NCBI GenBank assembly: GCA_964357925.1 | Contig: CAYHMW010000026.1 | Location: 1 to 12,226 of the forward strand | Length of the DNA: 12,226 nt | Reading direction: 5' to 3' | Source of the DNA: CAYHMW01 sp964357925 | GTDB taxonomy: Bacteria > Patescibacteriota > Microgenomatia > UBA8517 | Shown here: in pieces, positions 1 to 6,816 of the stretch | Layout: every line of letters starts with the position of its first letter | How positions within the stretch are numbered: position 1 is the stretch's first letter | Notes under the pieces: model-generated | Database searches by the model: none | What the model saw: the letters and a program-made list of their open reading frames with translations, nothing else | What the model was told of the DNA's origin: nothing | Position numbers and translations under genes: made by a program

Positions 1-69
1 CCGATCTCACGCAGCTCTCAAAAAGCTGTGAGTTACAAACTCGTGTGGGTTCGACTCCCACTCTGGCCA
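1..69 (+). tRNA. tRNA-Leu (anticodon CAA), 5' end cut by window edge
   Basis: This is the 3' two thirds of a class II tRNA. The anticodon stem is CAGCT (12-16) paired with AGCTG (24-28), around the seven-base loop CTCAAAA (17-23). The anticodon is CAA at 19-21, which reads the leucine codon UUG. A long variable arm follows (GAGTT 30-34, loop ACA, AACTC 38-42), as expected for tRNA-Leu. The T arm is GTGGG / TTCGACT / CCCAC (45-61). The 3' acceptor strand is TCTGGCC (62-68) with discriminator A69, also the leucine identity base. The next bases are CAA, so the CCA end is not encoded. The 5' acceptor strand and most of the D arm lie before the window. Confidence 0.93.
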
Positions 70-267
70 CAAACGAAAAACTTAAGACTCCTTGCCCCGT
101 GATGAGCGAAGCAAATTTTACGGGGCCACCCCCGGCACACTTTAGAAAATGGCAAGCTGGACAAATAGCCTATAACAGACTACACTATCAAGCATTGAGC
201 TTGGCGCTTGATGTTCTTGCGGCACAGTGTCGCAAAGAACTTGCATATTAACAAAGGAGATGTAGCA
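70..267 (+). other. Leader region between tRNA-Leu and NUDIX gene, with two hairpins
   Basis: I see no credible gene in this 198-base stretch. It holds two inverted repeats on the + strand. The first is GCCCCGT (94-100) with ACGGGGC (120-126), 7 bp around a 19-base loop. The second is GTTCTTGCG (213-221) with CGCAAAGAAC (231-240), 9 bp with one bulged A. A possible -10 box TATAAC lies at 171-176 but has no convincing -35. Neither hairpin is followed by a T tract, so they look like leader structure or tRNA-processing signals rather than terminators. A strong Shine-Dalgarno (AAAGGAGAT, about 253-261) precedes the ATG at 268. Confidence 0.4.
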
Positions 268-945
268 ATGACTGCAATAGATAAATTCCTTGAGCTTGCG
301 TCAGAAGATCGTTTCAGGGGTTGGCCACTTGTTGGCGAGCCAGAATTGGGTCCGAAGATTCCGTTCTTCGGACAAACGCTGAACTACAAACTCGAGACGG
401 GAAACGGTGTCGAAGACTATACTTCGATTCTCCGGCATTTCGGCTGGGCAGTTGTTTTCGGCGTCGTAAACTTGCGGGATAACACCTATCCAAACACCGA
501 CTTCAGCCCGCACGTCCCAACCCTCTGCCAGTGGAAGCCTGGCGTGAATCAGGCCAGCTGGGAACTTCCGCCCGGTGGCATTGGCAAGGTCGACCCTAAT
601 GCAACACTCGATGAAATCACCAAGAAGACCAAAGAAGCCTACCTTAAGGAAACTGGCTTTGGTGGCGGAACCTTCCAGCACCTCGGCAATATTATAATCG
701 AGACCGGGAAGTATCGCGGCGCTGGGCCGTACGACCACGGGCTTCGCGCTCATCTTTTCCTCGCAACAGACCTGGAGCGAGCGCAGGATGCCAGGAAGCC
801 GAATCCAAATGAGATAATAGAAACTCTCATGGTGCCACTCCAGGAGTTTCGGAAAATCCTGGAATCAGGCCTCTTTGTAGAGGAGAGTGCTGTTGCTTGT
901 GCCTACAAGGCACTTATCGAAATTGGCCACCTCCATTGGAGTTAA
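268..945 (+). CDS. NUDIX-fold protein with degenerate NUDIX box
   Basis: The 225-residue product resembles NUDIX hydrolases of the ADP-ribose/nucleoside-diphosphate pyrophosphatase type, which cleave nucleoside diphosphates linked to another moiety. Support comes from SWELPPGG at 98-104, KETGF at 127-131 (the end of the NUDIX box), and NEIIETLMVPLQEF at 181-194, which resembles the segment after the box in ADP-ribose pyrophosphatases. The box itself is poor. Aligned on ETG, the usual R-E-U-x-E-E reads E-A-Y-L-K-E (123-128), so the arginine and two of three glutamates are replaced, and the loop from PPGG is a few residues longer than usual. Catalysis may be altered or lost. I chose the ATG at 268 because AAAGGAGAT lies just upstream; an in-frame ATG at 208 has no such site. 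The gene looks GC-richer than its neighbours and stands alone between the tRNA and a terminator. The fold is fairly secure; the substrate is unknown. Confidence 0.75.
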   Translation: MTAIDKFLELASEDRFRGWPLVGEPELGPKIPFFGQTLNYKLETGNGVEDYTSILRHFGWAVVFGVVNLRDNTYPNTDFSPHVPTLCQWKPGVNQASWELPPGGIGKVDPNATLDEITKKTKEAYLKETGFGGGTFQHLGNIIIETGKYRGAGPYDHGLRAHLFLATDLERAQDARKPNPNEIIETLMVPLQEFRKILESGLFVEESAVACAYKALIEIGHLHWS

Positions 946-978
946 AGTAAAGAATAATTAAGCGAGCCTAGGCTCGCT
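944..978 (-). terminator. Rho-independent terminator for the leftward cupredoxin transcript
   Basis: Positions 961-978 form a perfect 18-base palindrome (AGCGAGCCTAGGCTCGCT). Read on the minus strand it is followed by a T-rich tail (TAATTATTCTTTACTTT, 960-944). It lies just beyond the cupredoxin stop at 1046, so it suits the leftward transcript. Confidence 0.6.
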
Positions 979-984
979 CACTAG

Positions 985-1036
985 CGCCTTGCGGAATTCG
1001 TAAACAACGAATCACACCGCAAGGCGTTTCTCTTTT
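985..1036 (+). terminator. Rho-independent terminator for the NUDIX gene
   Basis: A 10-bp stem CGCCTTGCGG (985-994) / CCGCAAGGCG (1017-1026) encloses a second stem ATTCGT / ACGAAT with a five-base loop. It is followed by TTTCTCTTTT (1027-1036). The orientation suits the NUDIX transcript that ends at 945. Confidence 0.8.
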
Positions 1037-1045
1037 CTCAAGCTT

Positions 1046-1564
1046 CTACTCCACAATCAAAGTACCCTCCATGCCCTGGGCACGGTGTTTCCCTACACTA
1101 CAGTAGAAGGTGTATTCACCTGGCTCATCGATAACAAACTCAATAGTGTCGCTCTCCCCTGCATTTATAATATTGGTTCGCACATCAGTCCCTTCCACTA
1201 CAAAGTCATGCATCATTTTCCCAGTATTTTTTATAGTCAAGCTAACCTTCTGTCCTGCCTCAACAATAATTTCATCCTCCTTAAAACCAAATTCAAATGC
1301 CTCAACCTCAACAATCGCAGTCTCAAGTTCACTCGTCCCAGACGCCCCACCCCCATCATTAACAATCATTTCGGGAACACCAGAGGCACCTGGAGCCGGC
1401 ATCCTTGCATCAACTGAAGAATCAGCAAGGGGCGTTGGAGTCACAGTTATCTCAACCATTTTATTTGCAGGTCCTGCCTGCTTCGAAGAATAGTAATAAA
1501 CCCCACCACCAACCACAGCCAAAACACAAAGGAGGAGAACAATGCCAATCACAATTTTATTCAT
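1046..1564 (-). CDS. Membrane-anchored cupredoxin (plastocyanin/azurin-like blue copper protein)
   Basis: The 172-residue product has an N-terminal hydrophobic segment (about 4-25) that looks like a signal anchor; I see no proper lipobox. A linker rich in Pro, Gly, Ala and Ser (about 40-82) follows, then a cupredoxin domain (about 84-172). The type 1 copper ligands are visible: H119 in KMMHDF, then C155, H160 and M165 in the C-x4-H-x4-M cluster. The domain should sit outside the membrane and bind one copper ion, carrying electrons or acting as a copper chaperone. The gene lies 23 bases after dnaB and appears to have its own promoter overlapping the dnaB stop. There is no Shine-Dalgarno. The fold and ligand set are secure. 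The redox partner is not evident in this window. Confidence 0.9.
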   Translation of the reverse strand: MNKIVIGIVLLLCVLAVVGGGVYYYSSKQAGPANKMVEITVTPTPLADSSVDARMPAPGASGVPEMIVNDGGGASGTSELETAIVEVEAFEFGFKEDEIIVEAGQKVSLTIKNTGKMMHDFVVEGTDVRTNIINAGESDTIEFVIDEPGEYTFYCSVGKHRAQGMEGTLIVE

Positions 1565-1571
1565 AACAAAA

Positions 1572-1600
1572 AGTCTACCATCACAAACTATTTTTGACTA
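1572..1600 (-). promoter_or_regulatory. Predicted leaderless promoter of the cupredoxin gene
   Basis: On the minus strand an extended -10, TG-G-TAGACT (hexamer 1577-1572), is preceded at 17 bases by TAGTCA (1600-1595), a weak -35. Only seven bases separate the -10 from the ATG at 1564. Transcription should start at or within a base or two of the start codon. The promoter overlaps the end of dnaB. Confidence 0.5.
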
Positions 1601-2895
1601 CTAAAAAATCTAATCCTATCACCCCTGAAGAAGAACCTAATTTGCCCCAACGGTCCATTTCGATGCTTCGCAATATCAAGGAATACATTCTCTGGATTAT
1701 CATCGTCCTCTCTCCATAAAAACATTACAACGTCTGCATCCTGCTCAATCGAACCAGAATCGCGCAAATCAGCTAACACTGGTCGCTTCGTTCCACGCTG
1801 CTCGACAGCCCTGGACAACTGAGACAGAGCCAAAACAGGCACCTTCAATTCCCGTGCGATATTTTTAAGCCCTTGCGATATTTCCGAAACCTCATTCACA
1901 CGGTTTTCCAAATTTCTAGACCTTGCCAATTGAAGGTAATCTACTATCAACAAATCCACCCCATATTCAACCTGCAATCTCCTTGCTTTTGTCCTCATCT
2001 CAAGAATCGATTGCCCTGGTGTGTCATCAATATATAAATTTGCCTCAGCTAACTCTCCCATTGCATTGCTTAATTTTGCAAACTCATCTGGGTTCAACTT
2101 TCCAGTTTTTAGTTTCCACGCATCAATATCAGCCTGCGCAACAAGCAGTCTATCTACAAGCTCTTCACGACTCATCTCGAGTGAAAAAACACCAACCTTG
2201 TATTTCTTTTCCACGGTCAAGCTCCTCGCCATATTCATTGCGAGTGTTGTCTTTCCCACACCAGGTCGTGCAGCCAAAATCACAAGATTAGATTTCTGCA
2301 TGCCAGCAAGAAGATTATCGAGGTCAGGATACCCAGTCGGCACACCCCGAAGCCCACTATCATCCTTATGAAGCTCATCCAAACGATCAAAGGAATCAGC
2401 CAAGGCTTTCTTCACAGGAACGAAACTTTTACTCACATGCTTTTGGGTGAGGGAAAAAACTTCCCCCTCTGCTCTATCAAGAAGTTCGTTGGCAGGAAGC
2501 CCCTCATCCATGGAGAGATCAACCAATTTGCTCGCAGCCGCCATTAGAGCTCGCTTTGTAGCCTGATCACGAACTATCTTTCCATAATGCTCAACGTGCG
2601 CAGCTGTAGGGACCTTGTTAACAAGTGAAGCCAAATATGTCGCCCCTCCAATCTCTTTAAGCCATTTATTCTCTTTAAGTTTTTCCGAAAGCGTTAGTGC
2701 ATCAACAGGAACACGCTCCTCATAAAGCTGTACGATGCTTTCATAAATTTTGCTGTGTCTTGTATCATAAAAATGTGTTGGCTCCAAAAACTCAGCCACA
2801 GCAATCACAGCATCTCGATCTAAAAGTAGCGCCCCAAGGACAGAAGATTCAGCCTCAATGCTGTGGGGCGGCACTCGAATTTGTAATGAGGTCAC
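1588..2895 (-). CDS. dnaB: Replicative DNA helicase DnaB
   Basis: DnaB is the hexameric 5'-3' helicase that unwinds DNA at the replication fork and recruits primase. The 435-residue product has normal DnaB length and order. The N-terminal helical domain (about 10-110) begins with the typical P-P-H-S-x-E-A-E segment. A linker follows (about 150-180), then the RecA-like ATPase domain (about 183-433). Walker A is ARPGVGKTT (209-217), Walker B is LLIVDYLQL (315-323), and ALSQLSR (356-362) and LRDSGSIEQDAD (377-388) are strongly DnaB-like. No intein interrupts it. The start is GTG at 2895, overlapping the upstream gene's stop in a four-base GTGA junction, so translation is probably coupled. There is no strong Shine-Dalgarno. 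Identification is secure. Confidence 0.97.
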   Translation of the reverse strand: MTSLQIRVPPHSIEAESSVLGALLLDRDAVIAVAEFLEPTHFYDTRHSKIYESIVQLYEERVPVDALTLSEKLKENKWLKEIGGATYLASLVNKVPTAAHVEHYGKIVRDQATKRALMAAASKLVDLSMDEGLPANELLDRAEGEVFSLTQKHVSKSFVPVKKALADSFDRLDELHKDDSGLRGVPTGYPDLDNLLAGMQKSNLVILAARPGVGKTTLAMNMARSLTVEKKYKVGVFSLEMSREELVDRLLVAQADIDAWKLKTGKLNPDEFAKLSNAMGELAEANLYIDDTPGQSILEMRTKARRLQVEYGVDLLIVDYLQLARSRNLENRVNEVSEISQGLKNIARELKVPVLALSQLSRAVEQRGTKRPVLADLRDSGSIEQDADVVMFLWREDDDNPENVFLDIAKHRNGPLGQIRFFFRGDRIRFFSSQK

Positions 2896-3536
2896 TTCTT
2901 TTTCAATATCACTACCGCCTGATCTTCACCACCCAAATCAGTTACCTTCAAACTAAGCTCATCCATCTCTTCGCTCTTAATCCCAAGTGCAGACAAAAAC
3001 GGCTCAACTCCACTCAACTCATTGCTCAAGGCAAGCCCCGGCACCTGATAGTGCATCGGTATAATATATTTAGGCTCTATACTTCGCACAACTTCAGCCG
3101 CTGTGGCTGAATCAATAGTATAAACTCCCCCAACAGGCACCATTAAAACGTCAATCTCGCCAATCGCAGCTAAAGTCTTATCTTCAAGCTTATGCCCCAA
3201 ATCTCCAAGATGAAGAACGCGAATACCATCCATTTCTACCACGTAAACAGTATTCTTTCCTCGAAGTTCACCTTTTTTATCATCGTGATACGTTGATAGG
3301 CCAATAAAGGAGACTCCATTTAATTCATACTCACCAGGGCCGTTTATAACTTTGCGAACGTCGTCCACAAGATCTGATCTATTATGGTCAAAGTGATCGT
3401 GTGAAACAGTTACTACATCAGCAGTTACTTTGTTGAATTTAAGTCCAACTTTATCAGGACCAAAAGGATCCATCACGACACTCAATGTCCTCCCGGTTAA
3501 TTTGAACGAAGAATGTCCCAAATAAACAATATCCAT
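2892..3536 (-). CDS. Metallo-beta-lactamase-fold metal-dependent hydrolase (UlaG-like)
   Basis: The 214-residue product belongs to the compact MBL-fold branch related to UlaG-type hydrolases. The metal ligands are visible: SHDHFDH at 45-51 (the HxHxDH motif), H109 and D112 in LHLGD, and H162 in PMHYQ. Such enzymes usually bind two metal ions and cleave esters, lactones or phosphodiesters; the substrate cannot be read from sequence. I place the start at the ATG at 3536, directly before IVYLGHSSF, the usual first strand of the family. The frame is open back to an ATG at 3593, but that segment spans the predicted promoter and is not MBL-like. Its stop overlaps the dnaB start by four bases, so it leads a dnaB operon. 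Pairing with dnaB may be only positional. The fold is secure; the function is not. Confidence 0.9.
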   Translation of the reverse strand: MDIVYLGHSSFKLTGRTLSVVMDPFGPDKVGLKFNKVTADVVTVSHDHFDHNRSDLVDDVRKVINGPGEYELNGVSFIGLSTYHDDKKGELRGKNTVYVVEMDGIRVLHLGDLGHKLEDKTLAAIGEIDVLMVPVGGVYTIDSATAAEVVRSIEPKYIIPMHYQVPGLALSNELSGVEPFLSALGIKSEEMDELSLKVTDLGGEDQAVVILKKK

Positions 3537-3547
3537 GGCGTCGGCAC

Positions 3548-3576
3548 ATCCTAACAAAAGCCGCATTCCTTGACAA
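3548..3576 (-). promoter_or_regulatory. Leaderless promoter for the MBL-dnaB operon (leftward half of a divergent pair)
   Basis: On the minus strand TTGTCA (3576-3571), a 17-base spacer and TAGGAT (3553-3548) form a good sigma-70-type promoter. The ATG at 3536 lies 11 bases after the -10, so the predicted leader is about five bases. The -35 shares five bases with that of the rightward promoter, inside the near-palindrome CCTTGACAAGG (3568-3578). Confidence 0.65.
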
Positions 3577-3598
3577 GGGTAAGTTGATTCCATATATT
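3570..3598 (+). promoter_or_regulatory. Near-leaderless promoter for the surface protein gene (rightward half of a divergent pair)
   Basis: TTGACA (3570-3575, exact consensus), a 17-base spacer and TATATT (3593-3598, one mismatch) form a near-consensus sigma-70 promoter. The start codon at 3613 lies 14 bases after the -10, predicting a leader of about eight bases and no Shine-Dalgarno. It overlaps the leftward promoter, so polymerase should not occupy both at once. Confidence 0.75.
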
Positions 3599-3612
3599 AG
3601 GGCGATCCACTG

Positions 3613-4611
3613 ATGCGGAAAGAGGTTATTATCGCGATAATTTTTGGCGGGCTACTTGGTGTAATCATTGCTTTCGGTGCCGCAAGACTCAACACTTCAT
3701 TCAAGAAAGAACAAAAAAAAGTACAAAAAGAACCCAATAAAGCTGGTGTGTATGAAGGTGAAAATACTAATATAAATCCAGTTTCAGGTGGTTTAACAAT
3801 CGTATACCCTGCAGACAAGTCGGTCCATCAAAGTTCAATTATTACTCTCTCCGGCCTCACAATTCCAAAATCTACAATCATAATCACAGGAGGTTCCAGT
3901 GAAACACTCTCAAACGCAGGCGGCAACGGCGAGTTTGAAACCACAGTCGAGCTGGATCCCGGCCTAAACCAATTAGTAGTCCACTCATTTAACGGAAGCA
4001 GAGACTCAAAAGTTAATCTTTTAACAATATTTACAACAAAAGTAGATGGCGAACCCGAAACCGAACCAGAATCAGAAAACGCGGTCACAGAACGTTTGGA
4101 AAAAGCCGCTAGACCAATCACAGCATCCCTCGGAACAGTCACTGATATTACAGAGGCTGGAGTGCAAATCAAAACAGAGTCAGGTGAAATCTCACAAATT
4201 AACCTCACCGACAAAACAACTTATGCCAACATTGTTAAAGAGTCTAAAGAAGTCCAATTTAGCGATCTTGCAATTGGCGATTTCATTGCTGCCCTTGGCC
4301 GCACAACAAACGGCAACGAACTACTCGAAGCCCAAAGAGTCCTCATCACTCTCCCTCCGACAACTGAGTCCTCAATCACTGTTGTCAAAGGCACGGTCAA
4401 AGTATTAAGTTCCCGAGAATTTGTAATCATCGATCTTGACGGCCGCGAATGGTCAATCGACGCTAAGGGCGGTGTAGCAATAACTGGCACCAATGAAAGT
4501 GGTGAAATTGCAAAAATAAAGCTGGCAACCATAAAAGAAGGAGACACAATCATAGTAATTGGCGAGCTCGTCAAGGAAGAACTCGAAGCCTCCCGCATCC
4601 ACAAGATATAA
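3613..4611 (+). CDS. Membrane-anchored surface protein with Ig-like domain and two OB-like repeats
   Basis: I do not recognise a named family for this 332-residue protein, but its architecture is readable. A short basic start and a hydrophobic helix (about 5-24) anchor it. A charged Lys/Glu-rich stretch follows (30-50). Residues about 60-142 look like a bacterial Ig-like beta-sandwich, with a P-A-D-K-S opening and an N-G-x-F-x-T-T-V-x-L strand. An acidic spacer (146-156) leads to two similar beta-rich repeats. Each opens with a short G-T-V strand (174-176 and 260-262) and has a glycine turn before a V/I-x-G-E or L-G-R strand; they resemble DUF5666-type OB-like domains. It is probably exported and tethered outside the membrane. 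It opens a rightward group with hisS 34 bases downstream. Ligand binding or a structural envelope role is possible; neither is shown. Confidence 0.7.
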   Translation: MRKEVIIAIIFGGLLGVIIAFGAARLNTSFKKEQKKVQKEPNKAGVYEGENTNINPVSGGLTIVYPADKSVHQSSIITLSGLTIPKSTIIITGGSSETLSNAGGNGEFETTVELDPGLNQLVVHSFNGSRDSKVNLLTIFTTKVDGEPETEPESENAVTERLEKAARPITASLGTVTDITEAGVQIKTESGEISQINLTDKTTYANIVKESKEVQFSDLAIGDFIAALGRTTNGNELLEAQRVLITLPPTTESSITVVKGTVKVLSSREFVIIDLDGREWSIDAKGGVAITGTNESGEIAKIKLATIKEGDTIIVIGELVKEELEASRIHKI

Positions 4612-4628
4612 ACTCCCACTCCTAAAAA

Positions 4629-4637
4629 TGATAAGAT
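4629..4637 (+). promoter_or_regulatory. Predicted leaderless extended -10 promoter of hisS
   Basis: TG-A-TAAGAT (4629-4637) matches an extended -10 element. No good -35 is seen 17 bases upstream, as is common for extended -10 promoters. Only eight bases separate it from the ATG at 4646, so the mRNA would begin about two bases before that codon. This also argues against the ATG at 4628, which overlaps the element. Confidence 0.45.
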
Positions 4638-4645
4638 ACCCTGTG

Positions 4646-5860
4646 ATGGGTATTAAAATCCAACCACTTAAAGGCTTTAGGGACTTTCTTACGAAAGACG
4701 CCCTGAAGCGTGCGTGGCTTAAAGACAAAATCGTTGAAGTTTTCGAAGCCTGGGGCTATGACCCAATGGAAACCCCTACCCTCGAGCCACTTGAACTTTT
4801 TGAGGGCCAAGTTGGTGAAGATGAGAAGCTATTCTATAAATTTGAAGATCAGGGAGGCCGGAAAGTCGCCCTCCGTTACGACCAAACCGTCCCCACAGCA
4901 AGGGTAATTGGTGAAAACTTCCAATCACTAGGTTTGCCTTTCAAACGCTACCAAGTGGCTTCAGCATTTCGTGCAGAAAAACCTCAAAAGGGCCGATTCC
5001 GGGAATTCTTACAGGCAGATGCAGACATTTTTGGGATCGACTCCCCCATCGCAGACGCCGAAGTCGTTGCCTTATCTCTTGATGTCTATCGCCGTCTTGG
5101 ATTCAAAAACGCAGTCGCACTCATTAGTGATCGCGATCTACTCAAAGATCTTCCATATGCTGCCATAGTGGCGCTCGACAAATTAGAAAAAATCGGCGAA
5201 GAAGCTGTTATAAACGAAATGATCAAAAAAGGCATCTCAGAAATCGATGCCAAAGATTATTTAGACAGAATCAAAAATTTGGAGCCAAACGAAGCGCTAA
5301 AAACTATCTTCAGCTACCTCAAAAACTACGGATTGGAAGAATCATCCTTCAAATTCGAACCCAGAATAGCCAGGTCATTCAGCTATAGTAGCGGCCCAAT
5401 TTGGGAAATAAAAATACAAGGTTACAGTGGAGGCTCAGTAGCAGGTGGCGAACGTTATGACAAACTAATTGAATCAGTGTCTGGAAAAAGTATCCCGGCA
5501 ACTGGCTTTGCAATAGGCTTTGATAGGACTCTCGAGGCAGCAGAGGAACTTGGCCTAGTCCCACAAATTCCAACACAAGCAAAAGTCTTAGTCACAATCT
5601 TCAACTCGGAATTATTAGAAAAAACACTAGACTTGGCATCAATACTTCGTGAGGCCGGAATAAACACCGAGATCTTCCCGGACTCGAACACAAAACTCGA
5701 TAGACAACTCAAATATGCTGACAAGAAAGGTATCCCATACGCCGTAATAATCGGCCCAGAAGAGGCAGCAAGCAACTCCGTCACTCTTAAAGACCTTACA
5801 AACCAGACTCAAAGGGTAATCAAAGCCGACGACATCATTTCTGCCCTGAATGGCCAGTAA
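4646..5860 (+). CDS. hisS: Histidine--tRNA ligase (HisRS)
   Basis: HisRS is the class II enzyme that charges tRNA-His with histidine using ATP. From the ATG at 4646 the product is 404 residues, typical of bacterial HisRS. The start precedes IKIQPLKGFRDFL, the usual opening of motif 1. LRYDQTVPTAR (76-86) lies near the active site. Motif 2 is clear at 108-130 (FRAEKPQKGRFREF onward), with GGERYD at 267-272 and motif 3 ATGFAIGFDR at 285-294. The C-terminal anticodon-binding domain covers about 312-404 (IGPEE, VTLKDL). The histidine-binding A motif is unusual: the normal R-G-L-D-Y-Y reads R-S-F-S-Y-S (243-248). Motif 2 and the anticodon domain argue against the HisZ paralogue. Earlier in-frame ATGs at 4559 and 4628 are unlikely starts. 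The gene overlaps the next by 11 bases. Confidence 0.93.
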   Translation: MGIKIQPLKGFRDFLTKDALKRAWLKDKIVEVFEAWGYDPMETPTLEPLELFEGQVGEDEKLFYKFEDQGGRKVALRYDQTVPTARVIGENFQSLGLPFKRYQVASAFRAEKPQKGRFREFLQADADIFGIDSPIADAEVVALSLDVYRRLGFKNAVALISDRDLLKDLPYAAIVALDKLEKIGEEAVINEMIKKGISEIDAKDYLDRIKNLEPNEALKTIFSYLKNYGLEESSFKFEPRIARSFSYSSGPIWEIKIQGYSGGSVAGGERYDKLIESVSGKSIPATGFAIGFDRTLEAAEELGLVPQIPTQAKVLVTIFNSELLEKTLDLASILREAGINTEIFPDSNTKLDRQLKYADKKGIPYAVIIGPEEAASNSVTLKDLTNQTQRVIKADDIISALNGQ

Positions 5861-6791
5861 ACGCTCCCAAGCTTTTCTCTACCTAGGAGCAGCAACACTT
5901 ATCCGGGGATTTGCCTCCCCAATCGTCAAGTTCACATTAGAGTCAATCGACCCACTACCATTTCTAGCATACAGATTCGTAATTTCAGGGACAATTGGCA
6001 TGGCAATGTTCGCCACAAAATTTGTCAAATTCCCAAAATCTGGTCGCGATATAGCCATACTAACAATATATTCCCTCCTCTCAACAACCATAGCACTTTG
6101 GCTGCTTTTTTATGGGCTCAACCAATCAGGCGTTCTTGACCTCGGCGTGATCGCACTTCTAGGTCCACTTTTTATAGTGACAGGCGGTGCAATATTTTTT
6201 CACGATCATGTCACAAAAAGAGAACGAGTCGGGATAACCATTGCACTCCTCGGAACGGTGTTCGTAATAGCCTCACCCCTTTTAGGTAATGGAGGCATAA
6301 GTGGAGCAAAATTCACAGGCAACATCTACCTTTTCCTGTATCTTATTTGCGATGCAGGAGGTGCACTCCTTGCTAAAAAACTCCTTCGCGATCACATCTC
6401 TCCCCTCACAATCTCAAGTTTCGCCTTCATTATCGCAGCAATTACTATCATCCCACTCGCCATCAAATTCGTCGGACCAGAAACAATCTTAAGCTCAATT
6501 GCAAATCTAACACTCGAGTCTCATGTTGCTGTATTCTATATGGCTATTTTCTCTGGAACCCTAGCGTATGCATTCATGGCCCGTGGGCTTCGATCAATTG
6601 AAGTGGGAGAGGCAGCACTTTTTGCCTATATGCAACCACTTATTTCAGCACCCCTCGCCGTTCTTTGGTTAGGCGAAACAATCACCCCTCTTTTTCTAAT
6701 TGGCGCCACAATAGCCGCAGCTGGAATCTTCATCGCAGAACATAAAATCAAAAAAAATGTTAAGCATAGCCATCAACTTCGCGAATTTTGA
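5850..6791 (+). CDS. EamA/DMT-family transporter
   Basis: The 313-residue product is an integral membrane protein with about ten hydrophobic helices in two similar halves (about 8-137 and 150-298), the pattern of the drug/metabolite transporter superfamily. Each half has EamA-like signatures: an early P-I-V-K/R-F segment and L-G-P-L or Y-M-Q-P-L near the helix breaks, and a G-x2-I-x2-A-G-I-F/V ending. EamA proteins move small metabolites across the cytoplasmic membrane, often as exporters; the substrate here is unknown. The start ATG lies inside the last codons of hisS (11-base overlap in another frame), which implies co-transcription and translational coupling. The C-terminal tail (about 299-313) is charged and probably cytoplasmic. 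Its TGA stop overlaps the -35 of the next promoter. Confidence 0.9.
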   Translation: MASKRSQAFLYLGAATLIRGFASPIVKFTLESIDPLPFLAYRFVISGTIGMAMFATKFVKFPKSGRDIAILTIYSLLSTTIALWLLFYGLNQSGVLDLGVIALLGPLFIVTGGAIFFHDHVTKRERVGITIALLGTVFVIASPLLGNGGISGAKFTGNIYLFLYLICDAGGALLAKKLLRDHISPLTISSFAFIIAAITIIPLAIKFVGPETILSSIANLTLESHVAVFYMAIFSGTLAYAFMARGLRSIEVGEAALFAYMQPLISAPLAVLWLGETITPLFLIGATIAAAGIFIAEHKIKKNVKHSHQLREF

Positions 6792-6816
6792 CCACCGACA
6801 AGTGCCATGCTAGACT
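6788..6816 (+). promoter_or_regulatory. Promoter of the orphan gene, extended -10
   Basis: TTGACC (6788-6793), a 17-base spacer and TAGACT (6811-6816), preceded by TGC, form a strong extended -10 promoter. The -35 overlaps the stop codon of the transporter gene. Transcription should start near 6823, giving a leader of about 70 bases before the ATG at 6894. Confidence 0.6.

Noticed and set aside
45..251. Open frame of 68 codons beginning inside the tRNA
   Set aside because: It overlaps the tRNA T arm and the leader hairpins, has no ribosome site and resembles no protein.
208..267. Earlier ATG for the NUDIX gene
   Set aside because: It lies within a leader hairpin and lacks a Shine-Dalgarno, whereas the ATG at 268 has a strong one.
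1588..2895. Possible intein in DnaB
   Set aside because: DnaB is a frequent intein host, but the protein has normal length and uninterrupted Walker motifs.
3537..3593. Longer MBL-fold protein starting at 3593
   Set aside because: The added codons cover the predicted -35 and -10 of its own promoter and do not resemble the family, which starts at the IVYLGHSSF strand.
4559..4645. Longer HisRS starting at 4559 or 4628
   Set aside because: The first overlaps the end of the upstream gene by over 50 bases; the second overlaps the -10 element. The family opening begins at the codon after 4646.
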